A DNA stretch of 64,000 nucleotides from Ascaris suum (lineage: Eukaryota > Nematoda > Chromadorea > Rhabditida > Ascarididae). The translations under genes were made by a program, and so were the position numbers. Below, piece after piece: positions 23,431 through 36,600 of the stretch. How positions within the stretch are numbered: the first letter of the stretch is position 1; every line of letters starts with the position of its first letter. Location: positions 9,100,520-9,164,519 of the forward strand of contig CM024176.1 of the NCBI GenBank assembly GCA_013433145.1, in the 5' to 3' direction. The notes below the pieces were generated by a model. The model had not been told where the DNA came from and did not search any database. It saw only the letters and a list, made by a program, of their open reading frames with translations.

Positions 23431-26400
23431 AGCTCCATTCGTGGGCAGACACTTACTCAAAGGAGATTAGTTATTTGGAGACTATAACTCATCGTGACAA
23501 AATATAATTTATGACTTAAGAGGACGAACTGTTGGTTGCACAGTATTGCACTACCTACTTTGGGCATGTGTCAGGAATTGCTTCACCGTAATGTTGTGGT
23601 ACAGATGGCTACGGCTCTAGAGTAATAAAAAAAATGTACTAAAGGACACATGACGCTTTTCATCTAGGATAAGTAAGCGAACTAAGCAATCTATAGCTAA
23701 TTCATGCCACGGTCTGTATGATCATTTGTTTCTGATCTTTTTCGGCTGAACGTTATCAATTTTTTTCAAGGAAGATTTCTATCTCATTTCCATCGTTATC
23801 TTCATCATCGTCATCAACTTCTTTCGATGTTAACAATAAAATATATGAGGCTCAATCATCTAATTAAAATAAAGTAAGGAATTATGGTGATAACTAAAGG
23901 TGAAAAAATAATAATAGTGCAAATTATGGAATAAGATGAAAACGCAAAAAAAAAACCTTACACAATATGAATGAAAGAGATTATCAACGAATAGGAATCA
24001 TATTTTTTGAGAATCCATTGAAAGTGGACGATTTATAAAGACGGACGAATTGTTCGTCTCAGCAACCAATATCGATGATTTATTTCGCAAAACGAAAAAT
24101 CTTTTAGTGAAAGAAAATGAAAAGAGAATTAAATTTATAGATTTTAAGAGTGCGCTGAAGTCGTTAGCGGATTGCCACGAATGAAAACAATTCTTTGAAG
24201 TTGATGATGTTTATGAAAGGAGCGTCGTAATAGGCTTGCAGTATCGTAATAAGTTGAAAAACATTTCATATACTTCAATGGCTACAGATCACATGTGCAG
24301 AAATGAGATGGATGATTAGATTTGAGGCATGATTTTCTCTAAATACAACAACATAAGTGAAACACTTTATCAGCTGCATTTCTGAATGAAAATATACACA
24401 TCAGATAGGAATATGAAACTTGCAAAGTGGATCATAGTTTATTACTACAGAATTGTGCAAGTATTTCAATAAGTGGTGTTAAAGCTGTCGGAATATGTTG
24501 CCTGTTAGGATGAACGACATTTTTTCCACTACTCTATGCAGCAATGTTCGCCTCATAGAAGATCCGAAAAGATTTTCAGAGCGAAATCATGTATTCAACT
24601 TTCAGTGAGCAATAAAAGTTAAATCTACGCGAAGAATGCTCTCAAAGTATAAGGCGTTGTGGACCGAAAGTATTTCTCTCAATTTTTCAACCATGTAGCA
24701 GAAAGATCGAGGCCTTTCTTTAACACATTAAAATCTGGAAATACGAATGGTCCTTAGATTTTTAGATCATCAACGAATAGTCACAACTACTGTTTAACAC
24801 ATCATAGGTATGGCTACTATAAATTCTCGGCAAAAGAGCCCTTAAATACTCGATGGAGACACAGTATTGACTCTGTTTTGCACAACTCTCCGATTTTGAA
24901 CTTATAGATTCAGCTAGAGATCGTTGAATCCATCCGGCTCTTGTTTTTGCATTTGGCTGCTTCCTTCGATAATGTAACATCTTTTGTTTTCTTTTTATTG
25001 ACCGAACATCTGTTGTCTACAATTGTTAGAATGCACTTATATAAAAAAAATTACCATACCGCTGTAGTGAGAAAAAATTTTAGGCTATCTATACAGAAGG
25101 AGACCTTTAAATGAATTTAATTTGGAAGTCGAACTTAGTGGCAATGATTCTTTGACGAGATCAAGGTTTCAATTCCCTGCTTTTTCTTATGGCTGCAGAG
25201 GAAATTCGACAGCGATCGATTCCTTTCAACTGACAATCGATCGAACTAATTGAAATGTTTTTGAATTAACTTAGTCTTCGTTGAAAGACAGCCATTTTAA
25301 TCGGTAACATACGACTGAATTCTCATTCGGTTAAAATCACTGATATAAGAGCGAAAAAAAGACGGCAAATCCAAAGTTTTTAGCCGTAGTAAAATTATTG
25401 AAGACGTAAAATCCGAAACGTTTATTTCTTTCCTTTTCAGCTTTTATTTTATATGAAGCAATTGAATGAACTCTGCAGAGGAACGTTATTTAAATCGGCT
25501 CGTTGCACTTTTTTTTTTTTGGGAAGGGGGGAAGCAACAAATTTCCATTCAACGATTTTTTATGAGAGTAAATATCTAAATACCTTCGATGATGCTCTCT
25601 CTCTCTCTATCTACTGTGAAAGCGAGATATTTTTTCGTTTTTATGGCGCAAAACATAAATTTTACCACATTTTTGTCTAGTAGAAATTTTTGACAATTAA
25701 GCTTCGATATTCGTGAAAAAGCGCAAAAGAAAGAGTCAGATGGTAAAGTAATATCATAGGTTGAAATGCCATTATGCCCATTTCTAGCAATATTGACGAA
25801 TTCCACAAGATGCGACAATTCCTAATGAGGTGTAGATGTGAGCTCTTTTTAAAAATCACCTAAGGCGACAATCAGTCAAACGATTTTCAGGGTAGAAAAG
25901 CGAAGAGACTGTAGCAAATTGGGCCATTCTTTTGCGAATAAAAGCGATAATATCAAAACGGCGAACTTTAATCATCAACGAAAATCACAAGAGAACGAAA
26001 ATGCTGAATCCCATGGTGATAAAAAATTAAAGGATCTTCACCATCAATCGACATATGGGGCACGTTTGCGGACCAACTTTCGTTTTGGTTTTACTAAATT
26101 GCGGTGGTGGTGAAGAAGAGATCAAAATTTGCACAGCATAACTTTGCCTAAACTATTCACAACCAACTAATCATGAGGTAGAACAACAAATCATCAAAGA
26201 GATTGAAAAATGGGAGCGTAATTGAGCTGCTCTATTATTAAAATTATCATCCAGTTAGTATTCATACTGGAGCTGCAAAAATTACGCATTTAGCAGCATC
26301 GTCGATATGTTCTCCGATTTTTCTCAAACACGACAACAATATTTATCTACCGTATTTTCAAAAAACTAAGGTTCACCACCAGCTTCACTTGAAGTTTTAG

Positions 26401-28535
26401 TGGTCAATATTTTAGCTCGTTGAAACAGTGCACAACACAACTCGTCAGAGAATCCTACCATTTTAAAGTCAGTACAGATGTAATACCATTGCTGAAGGCC
26501 CGTTGCTACCTCTCGCTGCACACCCGTTTATTCGACGTTTCGATCCCATTAGAATCTATTGTCAATTCATGCGACACATTTGAAGATGAAAAGACTGGTG
26601 TGTCTTTTGATAAAAAACATTCATCTGCCATAACAATATATGCAATCGCTATCATCGATGCGCTAAGATGCAAGTGACAAATCGACATTTAGTTGAGAAG
26701 AGAAGAAGCACCTTGTAAAATGATGATTTGAAGCGAATCCTTAATTGTAGGGAAGGAAGGTTTGCTATAAGTAATACTGTGAGCATTTATACTTCAGACC
26801 TCAAAAGTCGAACATCTTTTTCGGAGCTTGTTGGAATGAACTATCTCTGGGTGAAATTCAACTTCCATTTCTGGAATTCGAGGTCTTGGGCATTTAAATT
26901 CTTCGATTTTTGGGTTCTTGATGTTTTGAAGGATCCAACGAATTCCTTTGAGAGAACCGGCACTGGTAACGACGTTGAAAGAAATTCTCGAAATTTTTTT
27001 TCATGAAAATCTTAATGGATAATATTTCAAACTTCTCATCATTGATAATAGAATATACTGCACGTAGATGTCATTAACCATCCAGGGCTTCAGAAGGTTG
27101 GATGAATTTTGCAATATGCAAATCGCCACTTAATCAATTCTGTTTGTGATGTGGGCCCTCTATCGAATTTAAATTGTTTTATGCCAAACTATGTTAAATT
27201 GCACTAACGCTAAATGGTGGATCTATATTTATGAAACATATTCAGAAGGTTTCGGTCGAAAACAACGTTTGCAAATTGCGATGCTGATACATGCCGGATG
27301 TAGTCTACCTGTGCATATACGAATGTCGAAATGTGGGATATTTGATGATGAAATTAGCTAGATTCAACTCTTGCGTGGAATACAGTCCTCCTCTCACATC
27401 GAAATGCGCCTTTAAGTAGCGGAAAAAGACGGATAACATATGGATATGAAAAATGGATAGGAATGTAATAACGCTGCATTCGTTATCACTCCTTGCTTAG
27501 ATTGTCTTCACTTGATTGCGCGGTCACGCTTTACGGTTAGTATGCCGGCAAACAGATATAAATGTGGAACCATATTGAGGGAAGTTATTACATGAAGTGA
27601 CCTATAAATACAAAAATTTGTGCGGAACGAAGGAAAGGAAGAGAGGAGGGAGAACGCTGCTAAGAAAATGTTGAAGTTTGGACGAAAGAGAAAAATAACT
27701 ATGGAAGAAAATAAGAGGCATAACGAATGTATGGCCATTTTCTGAACAGAAAGTTAGCCACATTGACAAAAACCTGTCTATGCTCGCAGCTAGTTGGTCA
27801 CGTCATTGATGACCACACGCTCTATTGGTAAGTGCAGGCGTTGGATCTGGTTAGGTAGATGTTGATGGATTTGTGGGAAATTCAAATTTTTTCACTCGGC
27901 AAACTGAGAATATTTTGCGACAATTTATTGGGATGCCACAAATATAGATCAGCGTGATCAAACAATACAGATTGCCTCGAAACGAAGCATTCATTCTCCT
28001 AGCCACTATTAGCCGGTAGTGGAAACTGTGGAGGGCTTCAGCTATAACGATCGTTAATCTATGCTCCTGAACTTGAGAATCAAGTTGGTGCTGAGCGGAA
28101 AGTTTGTGGACGACATTGGATCGTACAGATAGGTGGACGTTCTTCATCGTTTTGACAGAGTGCTCGATGTACGGCGTGATGAGTGTTGACCATAGAAGAA
28201 TACAAATTCAAATATGGATTCTAATGCACGCTTTCTCTACTTTTGTCTCCTCGACTTTTTTCAATTCCTCAAGTGTTTCATCGTGATATCCAACTGTTTT
28301 CTGTAAGGTGAGATGTTTGGCAAATTTTCCATCATTTTAATCGAGTTTTCATTTCTCTAATGGGATTTTGCTAAGAGTGAGCAAACTTTTGCATTTGCCA
28401 CAGCCAGTGTTGTTTTATGCGTTCTTTTTTTTCGATAAACATATGATGCTTTCGTCAGAAATAAATCGCGAAATTTTTCTTTCCATTTATTTCCCGCGAA
28501 ATACGTAAGTCTTTTCGTCCATAACTCCCTCTTCG

Positions 28536-28549
28536 CCCCCCCCCCCCCC
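28536..28549. repeat. Poly-C tract, 14 nt (G on the minus strand)
   Basis: Fourteen consecutive C, followed by ACC. The same length as the G tracts at 17252 and 33517. Confidence 0.95.
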
Positions 28550-30218
28550 ACCTTTTCCCTCTTATCACATATGCTATCAACTTAATTTCGTCATAATTCA
28601 GTAAAAACTACGATTTCGTTTTGAGGATTGCTATTATTTCGAATATCCTACATCTCAACATCGCTATGAATCGACAACACAGCTGCTCATGCGTTCGCTT
28701 AGATAATTGTTCAACACTGTAGTAAATCCGAATGAAAAATGATCAGAACTCATGTTTCCTCACGTGAATTCATTGCCCAGTGGCCTATTAATAAACTCTA
28801 TTGAAGGCAAATTAGTAGCCATAGAGATTTGAGATATCATTAATGCACTACTGATGATTAGTAGGTGTTTAAAAAAATATTAGAAGCTATAAGAGGAAAG
28901 AAAACTTTTAAAAATGAGAAATTATCGCGTTAACGATTTAAGTGGAAATTTCTCGATTGTTTTGAAGAGAAATAAGAAATCTTGACTCGCAATTGTTTCA
29001 ATTTCCTATCTATAGAATACGATAATTAACTCTACAAATTGATTTATTTATTACAGAATGCTTATGGTTCAAGAAAGACTTTAAAAAAAATCAAAGATTG
29101 CAATCGATTTTATAGAAGAAAATCTACTGCGATGAGATCAAATGACTTCTATCAGAAATCTTTTCGAAATAGTATCATAAAAGCTTCATAGAAACTATTA
29201 ACAAAATAAATAAGATAGAATACTTGTGGAAGCATATGTTCGCGATCTGTTAACATTGAAATGACTAAATTTTTTTTTTTTGAAAGAAACAGAAGATCAA
29301 GTTATGCAATTCCCCTCTGAAAGGATTACAACTCACCATAATGAGGTGCATTCCAACGCAATCCAGACTATTAGATTAAATGAAATCCATCATTTATGCC
29401 TTTAGGCGTTTTCTTTAAGAAAATAAAGATCAATTAACAACTCTTTGTTGCAGCGATGAGAGCTATTGAGTGGAAAATCTACAGTGGTATTAAGCGGAAA
29501 ACGAAACGTTCAGCGAAAATCAATCTGAATAGGTTAAACTTGATTGAGTCCGAAGTGATACATAACAGGCTCATTTCTAGGAGGCAATCTATGAATCTGT
29601 TGCAAATCTTCGACCTTTCCGTCTAAGAAAGTACACCAACTACTAACCTATCTATACATTTCCTATCTTGAAGGCTAAAAACCTTGAAATAGCTGTATAT
29701 AATATCAATATATTGACATAAGTGACAGAAGTGAACTAAGTTCAACTCTTCAAGAAGTGGAACAAGGTGAAGATTTTTCATTATGAAAGGTTTTAAACAG
29801 CCCACAATGCGCATTAGGCAATTCATTGAAAATGAATCTATGGGGTTTGAAGAAGTGCCTAATACAAGATTTTTCCCTCAAACATCCTATTATTTCGCAT
29901 TCATTTTTTCATCTTTGATCACTACTTAGGTATATAGTTTTACTTTTCTAGGTTTAACCAAAAGTAGGACACATTGGCATTGCTTATTGATCCATCCCAG
30001 AATAGCAAAATTTTGATGAAATATTATAAGAGTTCTTTAGAAATAAAAACTTCACACATTCTCAACTTAAATGAGAAAAGGAATTAATTGTTGATTTAAT
30101 AAGAACCTTAGATCGATAAGCGAAAAAAAATATTGCATCCAATTTTGCTGCTATTTTAGTCGGACAAGTGCGCAGAACTGTGGGAATTGTAATGCTCATT
30201 ATATTACTCTTGCAGCCG

Positions 30219-30365
30219 TCAAGGCGCCTCTATACGGCCTCCTACATGAACTGAAATTCCAACGTACGCTTCGTTTGTGAGTGACAGATTAGCTCCAGTG
30301 GCAACAAAGATGCTCCGACTTCGGTAACCTGGACTTGAGTATGCCAAATCTTGTTGACAAAACCA
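30219..30365 (-). CDS. Possible isolated exon or gene fragment, unrecognised
   Basis: A 48-codon stop-to-stop frame without an initiator Met. Its composition is protein-like (SIFVATGANLSLTNEAYVGI near the middle), in a locally GC-richer patch between AT-rich flanks. Possible splice sites lie inside it (AACAAG upstream; a GTATAG near the 3' part). No family can be named, and open frames of this length are common by chance, so it is recorded only as a lead. Confidence 0.15.
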   Translation of the reverse strand, partial: WFCQQDLAYSSPGYRSRSIFVATGANLSLTNEAYVGISVHVGGRIEAP

Positions 30366-30369
30366 CTAA

Positions 30370-31835
30370 ACTAAATGAAGGGCCTCTGACGGCATTTGCA
30401 TCAGCACCTATATTTTTCTATGCAAAGTCATGTGCACATAGCAGCTAAAAGCAGTGAGCGCAAAAGCGTTATGCTAAGCGATACCTTTCCTTTGTGCGTG
30501 TAATGTCGAGAGAGCTATTACTACTGTTGTTTTTCATGATCACTTATTTTTTCTCTTTTTGCGTATCGAAGCTGGCAGATTACAAAGAAAGTGATAGTAT
30601 TTTCATTGCGATCGCTGCTCTCATTTATCACTTCCTATTGTGCAAACGTCATTCATCTCACCGTTTAACGTCAGATACCCTTCCTCTGCCATCTCTTGAA
30701 CACTCCTCCTTCCTCGCCTTTCATTAGTGAAAAAATCCCAGCTTAAAACCTCAGTCCCATTCAATATCTCCTCTTGCAGCTTTGAAGTTTCGGAGGTTAA
30801 TTTTTTCAACAGTTTTAGCTGCAAAAAATTGCTCTATGAACAAAAATATTTCCCAAAGGTTATTCGCTTCAAATAAAGTGCCCTCGAAATCTACCATCCT
30901 CATGCATAAGAAATACACAGGCCAATAAGCTGTGGAAAGAGTTATTCTGCTCATCCTAATAAAATAGCGTTGTTAGTGTTTCAGTTAGAACATCATTAGC
31001 GGAAGTGTTTGTTTATCACAGCTGTCAGACGACAATGCCTTCTCACCATACTGTAAATTAATATAACGAGAAAGTATATCACTGACAGCGAACACGCGCA
31101 CATAACGTTTCGGAATCAACCTTGCGTTCGGAGTTCTGTTGGTTTGTAGCAGCCAAGACGATCATATTGCACGTAATTGAATTAGCGCTGGGCCTGAGTC
31201 CAGCAAATCGAAGGCCTTGATAGAACTCAGAATAGGAATCCTCAAGATATCTAGCCCCATCGTTGTGGATCCCTAGTAAGTTTCAAATCAGCGCTCATTG
31301 GGGTCATTTGAGTCTCTGAGACCTCAGTGAGATTTTTCTCCATGCACAGTCCTATTTCCAAGCACTTGGTACCTCATTAACTTCGATAGACGTGTTTCTT
31401 AGATCGACAGTTCTAACAGGTAGTTTTCACAAAAATAATAAACATCTATAATGGCAAATTTAGCTATTGAAATAGCGAGAAGTGACAAATATTATATTAT
31501 TTATTGTAATCACTAAAATTCATAGCAACGGAAAAAAAACATTAATTAAAATTCTTCAAAATCCAAAACAGTACATGTAAAATGATCTATAAAATATGAG
31601 ATGGAATATCACACTAGATATAACATTAAAGATATAAATGACTCAGCTTATAAAACTAAAATCCTTCTAATTAACAGTTGAGAGTATTCTCATAAGATAT
31701 TTCCATAAGATAATCGCAGCTAAAATATTCATTAGAAGTTTATTATTGCTTGGAAATGTCAATCGAAAATAAGCTGAAAATTGTAAGCGTTAAAATATAG
31801 CTTCGATTATTCACAACTTCGACAATATCAGCTCC
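30370..31835. other. No recognised gene
   Basis: Mixed AT-rich sequence with a slightly GC-richer patch at about 31080-31400. In that patch the minus strand is open for about 68 codons without a start (including YLEDSYSEFYQGLRFAG). No family match, no intact gene. Confidence 0.5.
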
Positions 31836-31838
31836 TCA

Positions 31839-32018
<180 letters not shown>

Positions 32019-33506
32019 CTGCATGAAATATGTCCGCCGCTATGAATTTCACAAAAATTCGATGAATGAAAGAATGACTACTTCTAAATGGAATAGCAAT
32101 TCGAAAATTTTCCTTAATAAGAGAGAGATAAATTGAAAATGATAACTTGCATATATTATGTACGTAAGTATCATTGCTGTGAGTGAAGGTGAAGATTCAA
32201 TAAATAATCAAAGAAAAAAGTACAACTCGTTGATTATTGCATCTCATGAATTTCATTTATTGCTTCGATTTAACTGCAATTTTGAAAAAAAAAACTTCCA
32301 CATTCCTTAGATAAACTTCAATATTTAACAGCTCTCTCATTTTAAACAAGAAAGCAATATATTTTAGAGCGCTGAGTTCTTTTTAGGCTCTAAGTGCAAT
32401 GGAAGGATATGGAAGATGCTTAAAGATTGAATGATGAGGATCACTTTTGAACACACAAAAAATGTGGTTCATAAAGAATTTATTAGTGAAATTTGAGGGG
32501 GAAAGTTGCCGATTATAATGCAGTAGACTAATTAGCCCGTTACGTAGTATCATGGCAACCATGTCTACTGTGTTTTGCTGTTTTTTTCCTCATGCCAAAT
32601 AAACTGAAACAAAATTGCTTACCAATAAAAGTTCATTGAATTGTTTCGAGTTGAACGTTCAAGTCGGACAACTATTTCACGCGCACTTTTTTTTACGAAG
32701 CAACTTACATGGATTAACTATTTACAATGAGAGAAAACAAGTCAGATGCTGTATATTCTAATTGTAAACGCTATAGGGAAATATATGAAAAGAGAGAAAG
32801 GAAAACAAATACGGAAGATTCTAACAGCATGATTTCCTATTAAATTAAGCAAAGAAAAATATAAGCTTATTAGATATTTTTAATGACTGAAGGAGATTGG
32901 TCAAGTTGAAGAATGCATTTTATAAATGAGTGGTACGAAATGGAGGCCTAGCAGATTTGGAGTCAGCTGTATCCTCGCATCTTAAATTTTAAAGACGGAT
33001 CTTAACCAGCAAAGGTGAGATTCGAGCAGGCAAATAGGTTTTGTTCATTTCCGTTTTCACCGTTGAATTTGCACAAAGTTATCGATTTATCGTCGATTTT
33101 AAAGGCAATACGGTGAAGGTGTTCGATTTGTGCGAAGAGTGAAATGGATAGAGTGTAAATTATAGAGGCGCTTTATGCGATACGAATGAAATGGAGCAGA
33201 TTGCATATATGAGACCATATGAAACGAATATATTATGCGTATGGCAATTTTTATAGGAGAGACTAAGAACAAATAAAGAAGAGGACGAGCAAATACAAAG
33301 CTTTATTATAAATGAAAACATTGATTTGATCAATAAAAAAAAGCACTTCTTTTGATAGATTAATAGGCTTGATAATTCAAAAGCAACGAATTACTGAAAC
33401 ATTCACCAAAAATTTCATCTGATTCGAGCGCAAAGATAGTATCGATGTTAATGATGCAAACTCGTTTTAGAAATGAATCCCATGCAAATCCGTTTATTTG
33501 ATGAAC

Positions 33507-33530
33507 TTTTTTTTTTGGGGGGGGGGGGGG
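33507..33530. repeat. Composite T10-G14 homopolymer tract
   Basis: Ten T immediately followed by fourteen G on the plus strand. An abrupt pyrimidine-to-G junction. Confidence 0.95.
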
Positions 33531-33645
33531 AAAGATATGAAGAAAGATTTGCAATTTTCTTTCTGTTTGCCCCGCAATGTCCGAGTAATATATCTTTCTC
33601 ACCTAGAATGCAGCAAAAATTCCATTTTTTAATCCAAAGTATATA

Positions 33646-33674
33646 TTTGTATTAAAATTCCATTTTAATACAAA
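33646..33674. repeat. Perfect hairpin: 13-bp stem, 3-nt loop
   Basis: TTTGTATTAAAAT and its exact reverse complement flank TCC. Such a tight perfect inverted repeat could extrude or be a transcript hairpin. No T-run terminator or gene end is attached. Confidence 0.9.
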
Positions 33675-36600
33675 AACGATTTATTCCGTTCATGGAAGAA
33701 AGTGCAGAAGTGCTCCGAACAGGCTGGCACGATATGTGCTTTTTGCAAATCAGTTCATATAATCAGTGCAAATCAAAAGGTTGCATGGATTGCTAACAAA
33801 CAATAAGGCGATCGTACACATAAATCTCTCACAAAAGATGCGTTTTTCTCTAATACGGCCTATATAGAATGCTTTAAAAAATTTTGAAGCACCAAGATTA
33901 CTCTAGTTGCATTGAAAATTGATCTATCAATTTGAGTGGAATTCTGAAGAACGAAGCTATTTCATGCATTATATCCATCAAAGATCCAGCACATCCCAGA
34001 TTGTAACCAATGAAAGGAGACAAATGAGTGTTTATAGCGACGGGATTAAAACAAAGTCTTCAGTCAGAGAGACCTCAGTCAGAGAGCAGTTTATCGGATA
34101 GAAAGCTCTGAGCGAAAATGTGGAAGAAGAAAGACGGAGAAGTGCGTCAAATGAGATCACGAACACCACAGCCTTGCAAATGGCTGCTTGCAAAAATGCA
34201 CGTAATGCATGAAGTACTCACGAGGTCGTTGAGGTCGCTCCATAAGGCTTCTTACGTAGATCACCTTAACTTCTAAAGTGAGGTGGGCGAGGTGTAGAAA
34301 GTTATTTTTACTGATGCAAAGAAAGTTACTCGTTTAGATTAGTGAATAGATTTTCAACGAACGTCCATGAATACTCGAACACTTTACATGACCACTATCA
34401 GTTTTGAGTCGCTGAGACAACTACTAATTGATAGGCTAAAGGAACGTTGGGGAGTCATCATCAATTATCATTATAAGGTCTCCAAATTCTCCGTGTAATT
34501 CTGCTCCAGACTTCGAAAATACTGTTAAATTTGAAGTTCTGCTCATGGAACTCGAAGATCAGTTGCTATGTCTTCGCTCTTAGTGGATGCGAAATTCGTT
34601 TGTACTCTCCTAATTTCTCGTATCTCTCACATTCCATAAAGTTTATTTATCTTATTTCAATTTATCCAGGTGGAGCAATGATAATTCGTCTGAAAAGCTG
34701 CTCATCTAATATTTCTACTGCATTAATAGAAATTAACAATTTCAAATTTACCATTTCATTTATGCACCCTTCGATTTCATGATTAAATTGCTACTCATCT
34801 CTAAAAGAAGGAGGTAAAACGTGCCAAAGAGACAGGTTGGATAATTGCTCGCTCGTCACTCAGCAATGCTGAATGAATGCCTAAATATGTATCCACAATA
34901 ACAAAACCTTTAATACTGTATTTCATTAGCTTTAGAGGTCGAAAATTTTTAAAAGAATTAAAATCTTTTAAAAAAAGTCGGTACAATGATCGATAAGTAA
35001 TGAAGTCAACTAAGCCGATGAGTTTCATGACATTTTAAGTGTGAAGAATTGAAAGAATACATGGGGAAATATAAGAAAATTAGTGATGCAACGACTGCCC
35101 TCTAATAGAAATTACTATATGATAAATCCTATCGTCATATTAACTTCTTTCGAGAAATGAAACTGTTAGAGATGATGTACGCATATACAGAAAAAGATGT
35201 TTGTGCACAAAGATACGCATCCCGAGTCATAATGCAGCTAAAATCTCCTTTGTGAAAGTTTGCAACAACGCACAGAAAACATGATGACCTATCGACTATG
35301 CTCTACATAAGATCTCATGTGCTGTTTAATATAGTCTTCTTCTGAAATGGTATGGGAACGATGTGAAATGGTGAAATAGTATAAAACTGAAATACAGTTG
35401 AACTAGAACGTTAAATTATAAAAAATAGAAAACACAAACTCGATTTCAACTTGAGGTGTTACCCGAATTTGTCCACCTTTGTCCACCTTACATATATGTT
35501 GAAGATATTTGAGTGATATAAGCTGAAATGAAAGTGTGGATATGTCGTTGCTAAGGTGAGTTGTTTACCTTCAATGTGGGCATCAGTTTTGCATTCAATA
35601 AGGAACATTCTATGATTCATATATAACACAACACCTATAATCGTTAGTATTGGACCGCGAAGATCTTGAAGACGGATGAGAGAGAATGCGTGGAGAAAAG
35701 ACTAGTCAGAGACACAGATTAGTTCACCACTGAAAGTAGAAAAGAATCCTCACATGACGCTTACTTTTAATATTTCGAGAGGCAAATTTTCGATCAACGC
35801 AGTTCAATATACTTTTTATAACGGTGGAAGGTATTCAGAGAATTTAGACCATGAAAGTTTTTTTTTTTTGTGTAGCTGACGATGAATGTACATATGATGC
35901 GTCCTCTACTGATTGCATAGAAATATAGCACAGCGAAATCTAACATACTCTTCATATAAAGCAAATGTTATAGAAATTTCCGACATTTCACTGGTGGAAC
36001 ATTAGACTTTTTGAATGCTGGTGCGTGTTCATAGCACAATAGTTTCTCAAAGTTATGGCTGTTTAGTTTCTGTGGTACAATCTATGCTTGAAGTTCTGCG
36101 AAGAATAGTGAAGCTCCAAGGAAAAAAAAAACTTGATGCAGGATATTATGCCTAAAGCAGAGGAATGAAAGTAGGAAATCATGAAAGAAGCATTACTGTC
36201 CAAAGAGAACACTTTCCGAGAGGTTCCGCCGGAAGACTGCTTATTTGCAGCGAAAAAAAAGAAGGAATTCCTTGCTTTGCGACGGAGATCAAATAAACAT
36301 CAGCTTTCCTTGCTACTTCTTCCTGAATATCCGTTTCTTTCGGATAATTTCTCAACTCCTCCCCTCTTCCTCGGTCTCCTCTTCCTCACCGGCACTCGCC
36401 TGGCAGATGAAAAAGGGCAAGCTGTAATTCGCAATAGTAACATGGTCTTGTTATCTGACAATAAAACAATTTCCTAGCGCGGTCGTTGAAATTAAGACTG
36501 TCAAATTTTGCTATTACAATGAAATACTGAATGACCAAAGCGATAAGTTACGATAAGCAGCAATAGGGAAACGGCAACAACGATAAGGTGTAAGTAAAAT

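Noticed and set aside
25140..25200. AAGGTTTCAATTCCCTGC, resembling a tRNA T-loop
   Set aside because: No acceptor stem, D-arm or anticodon arm can be folded around it; no other tRNA-like signature was seen in the window.
31313..31332. TCTCTGAGACCTCAGTGAGA, resembling the lin-4 microRNA
   Set aside because: It shares an 11-base core with lin-4, but the seed has a change, one base is missing, and no complementary arm forms a precursor hairpin nearby. Treated as chance.
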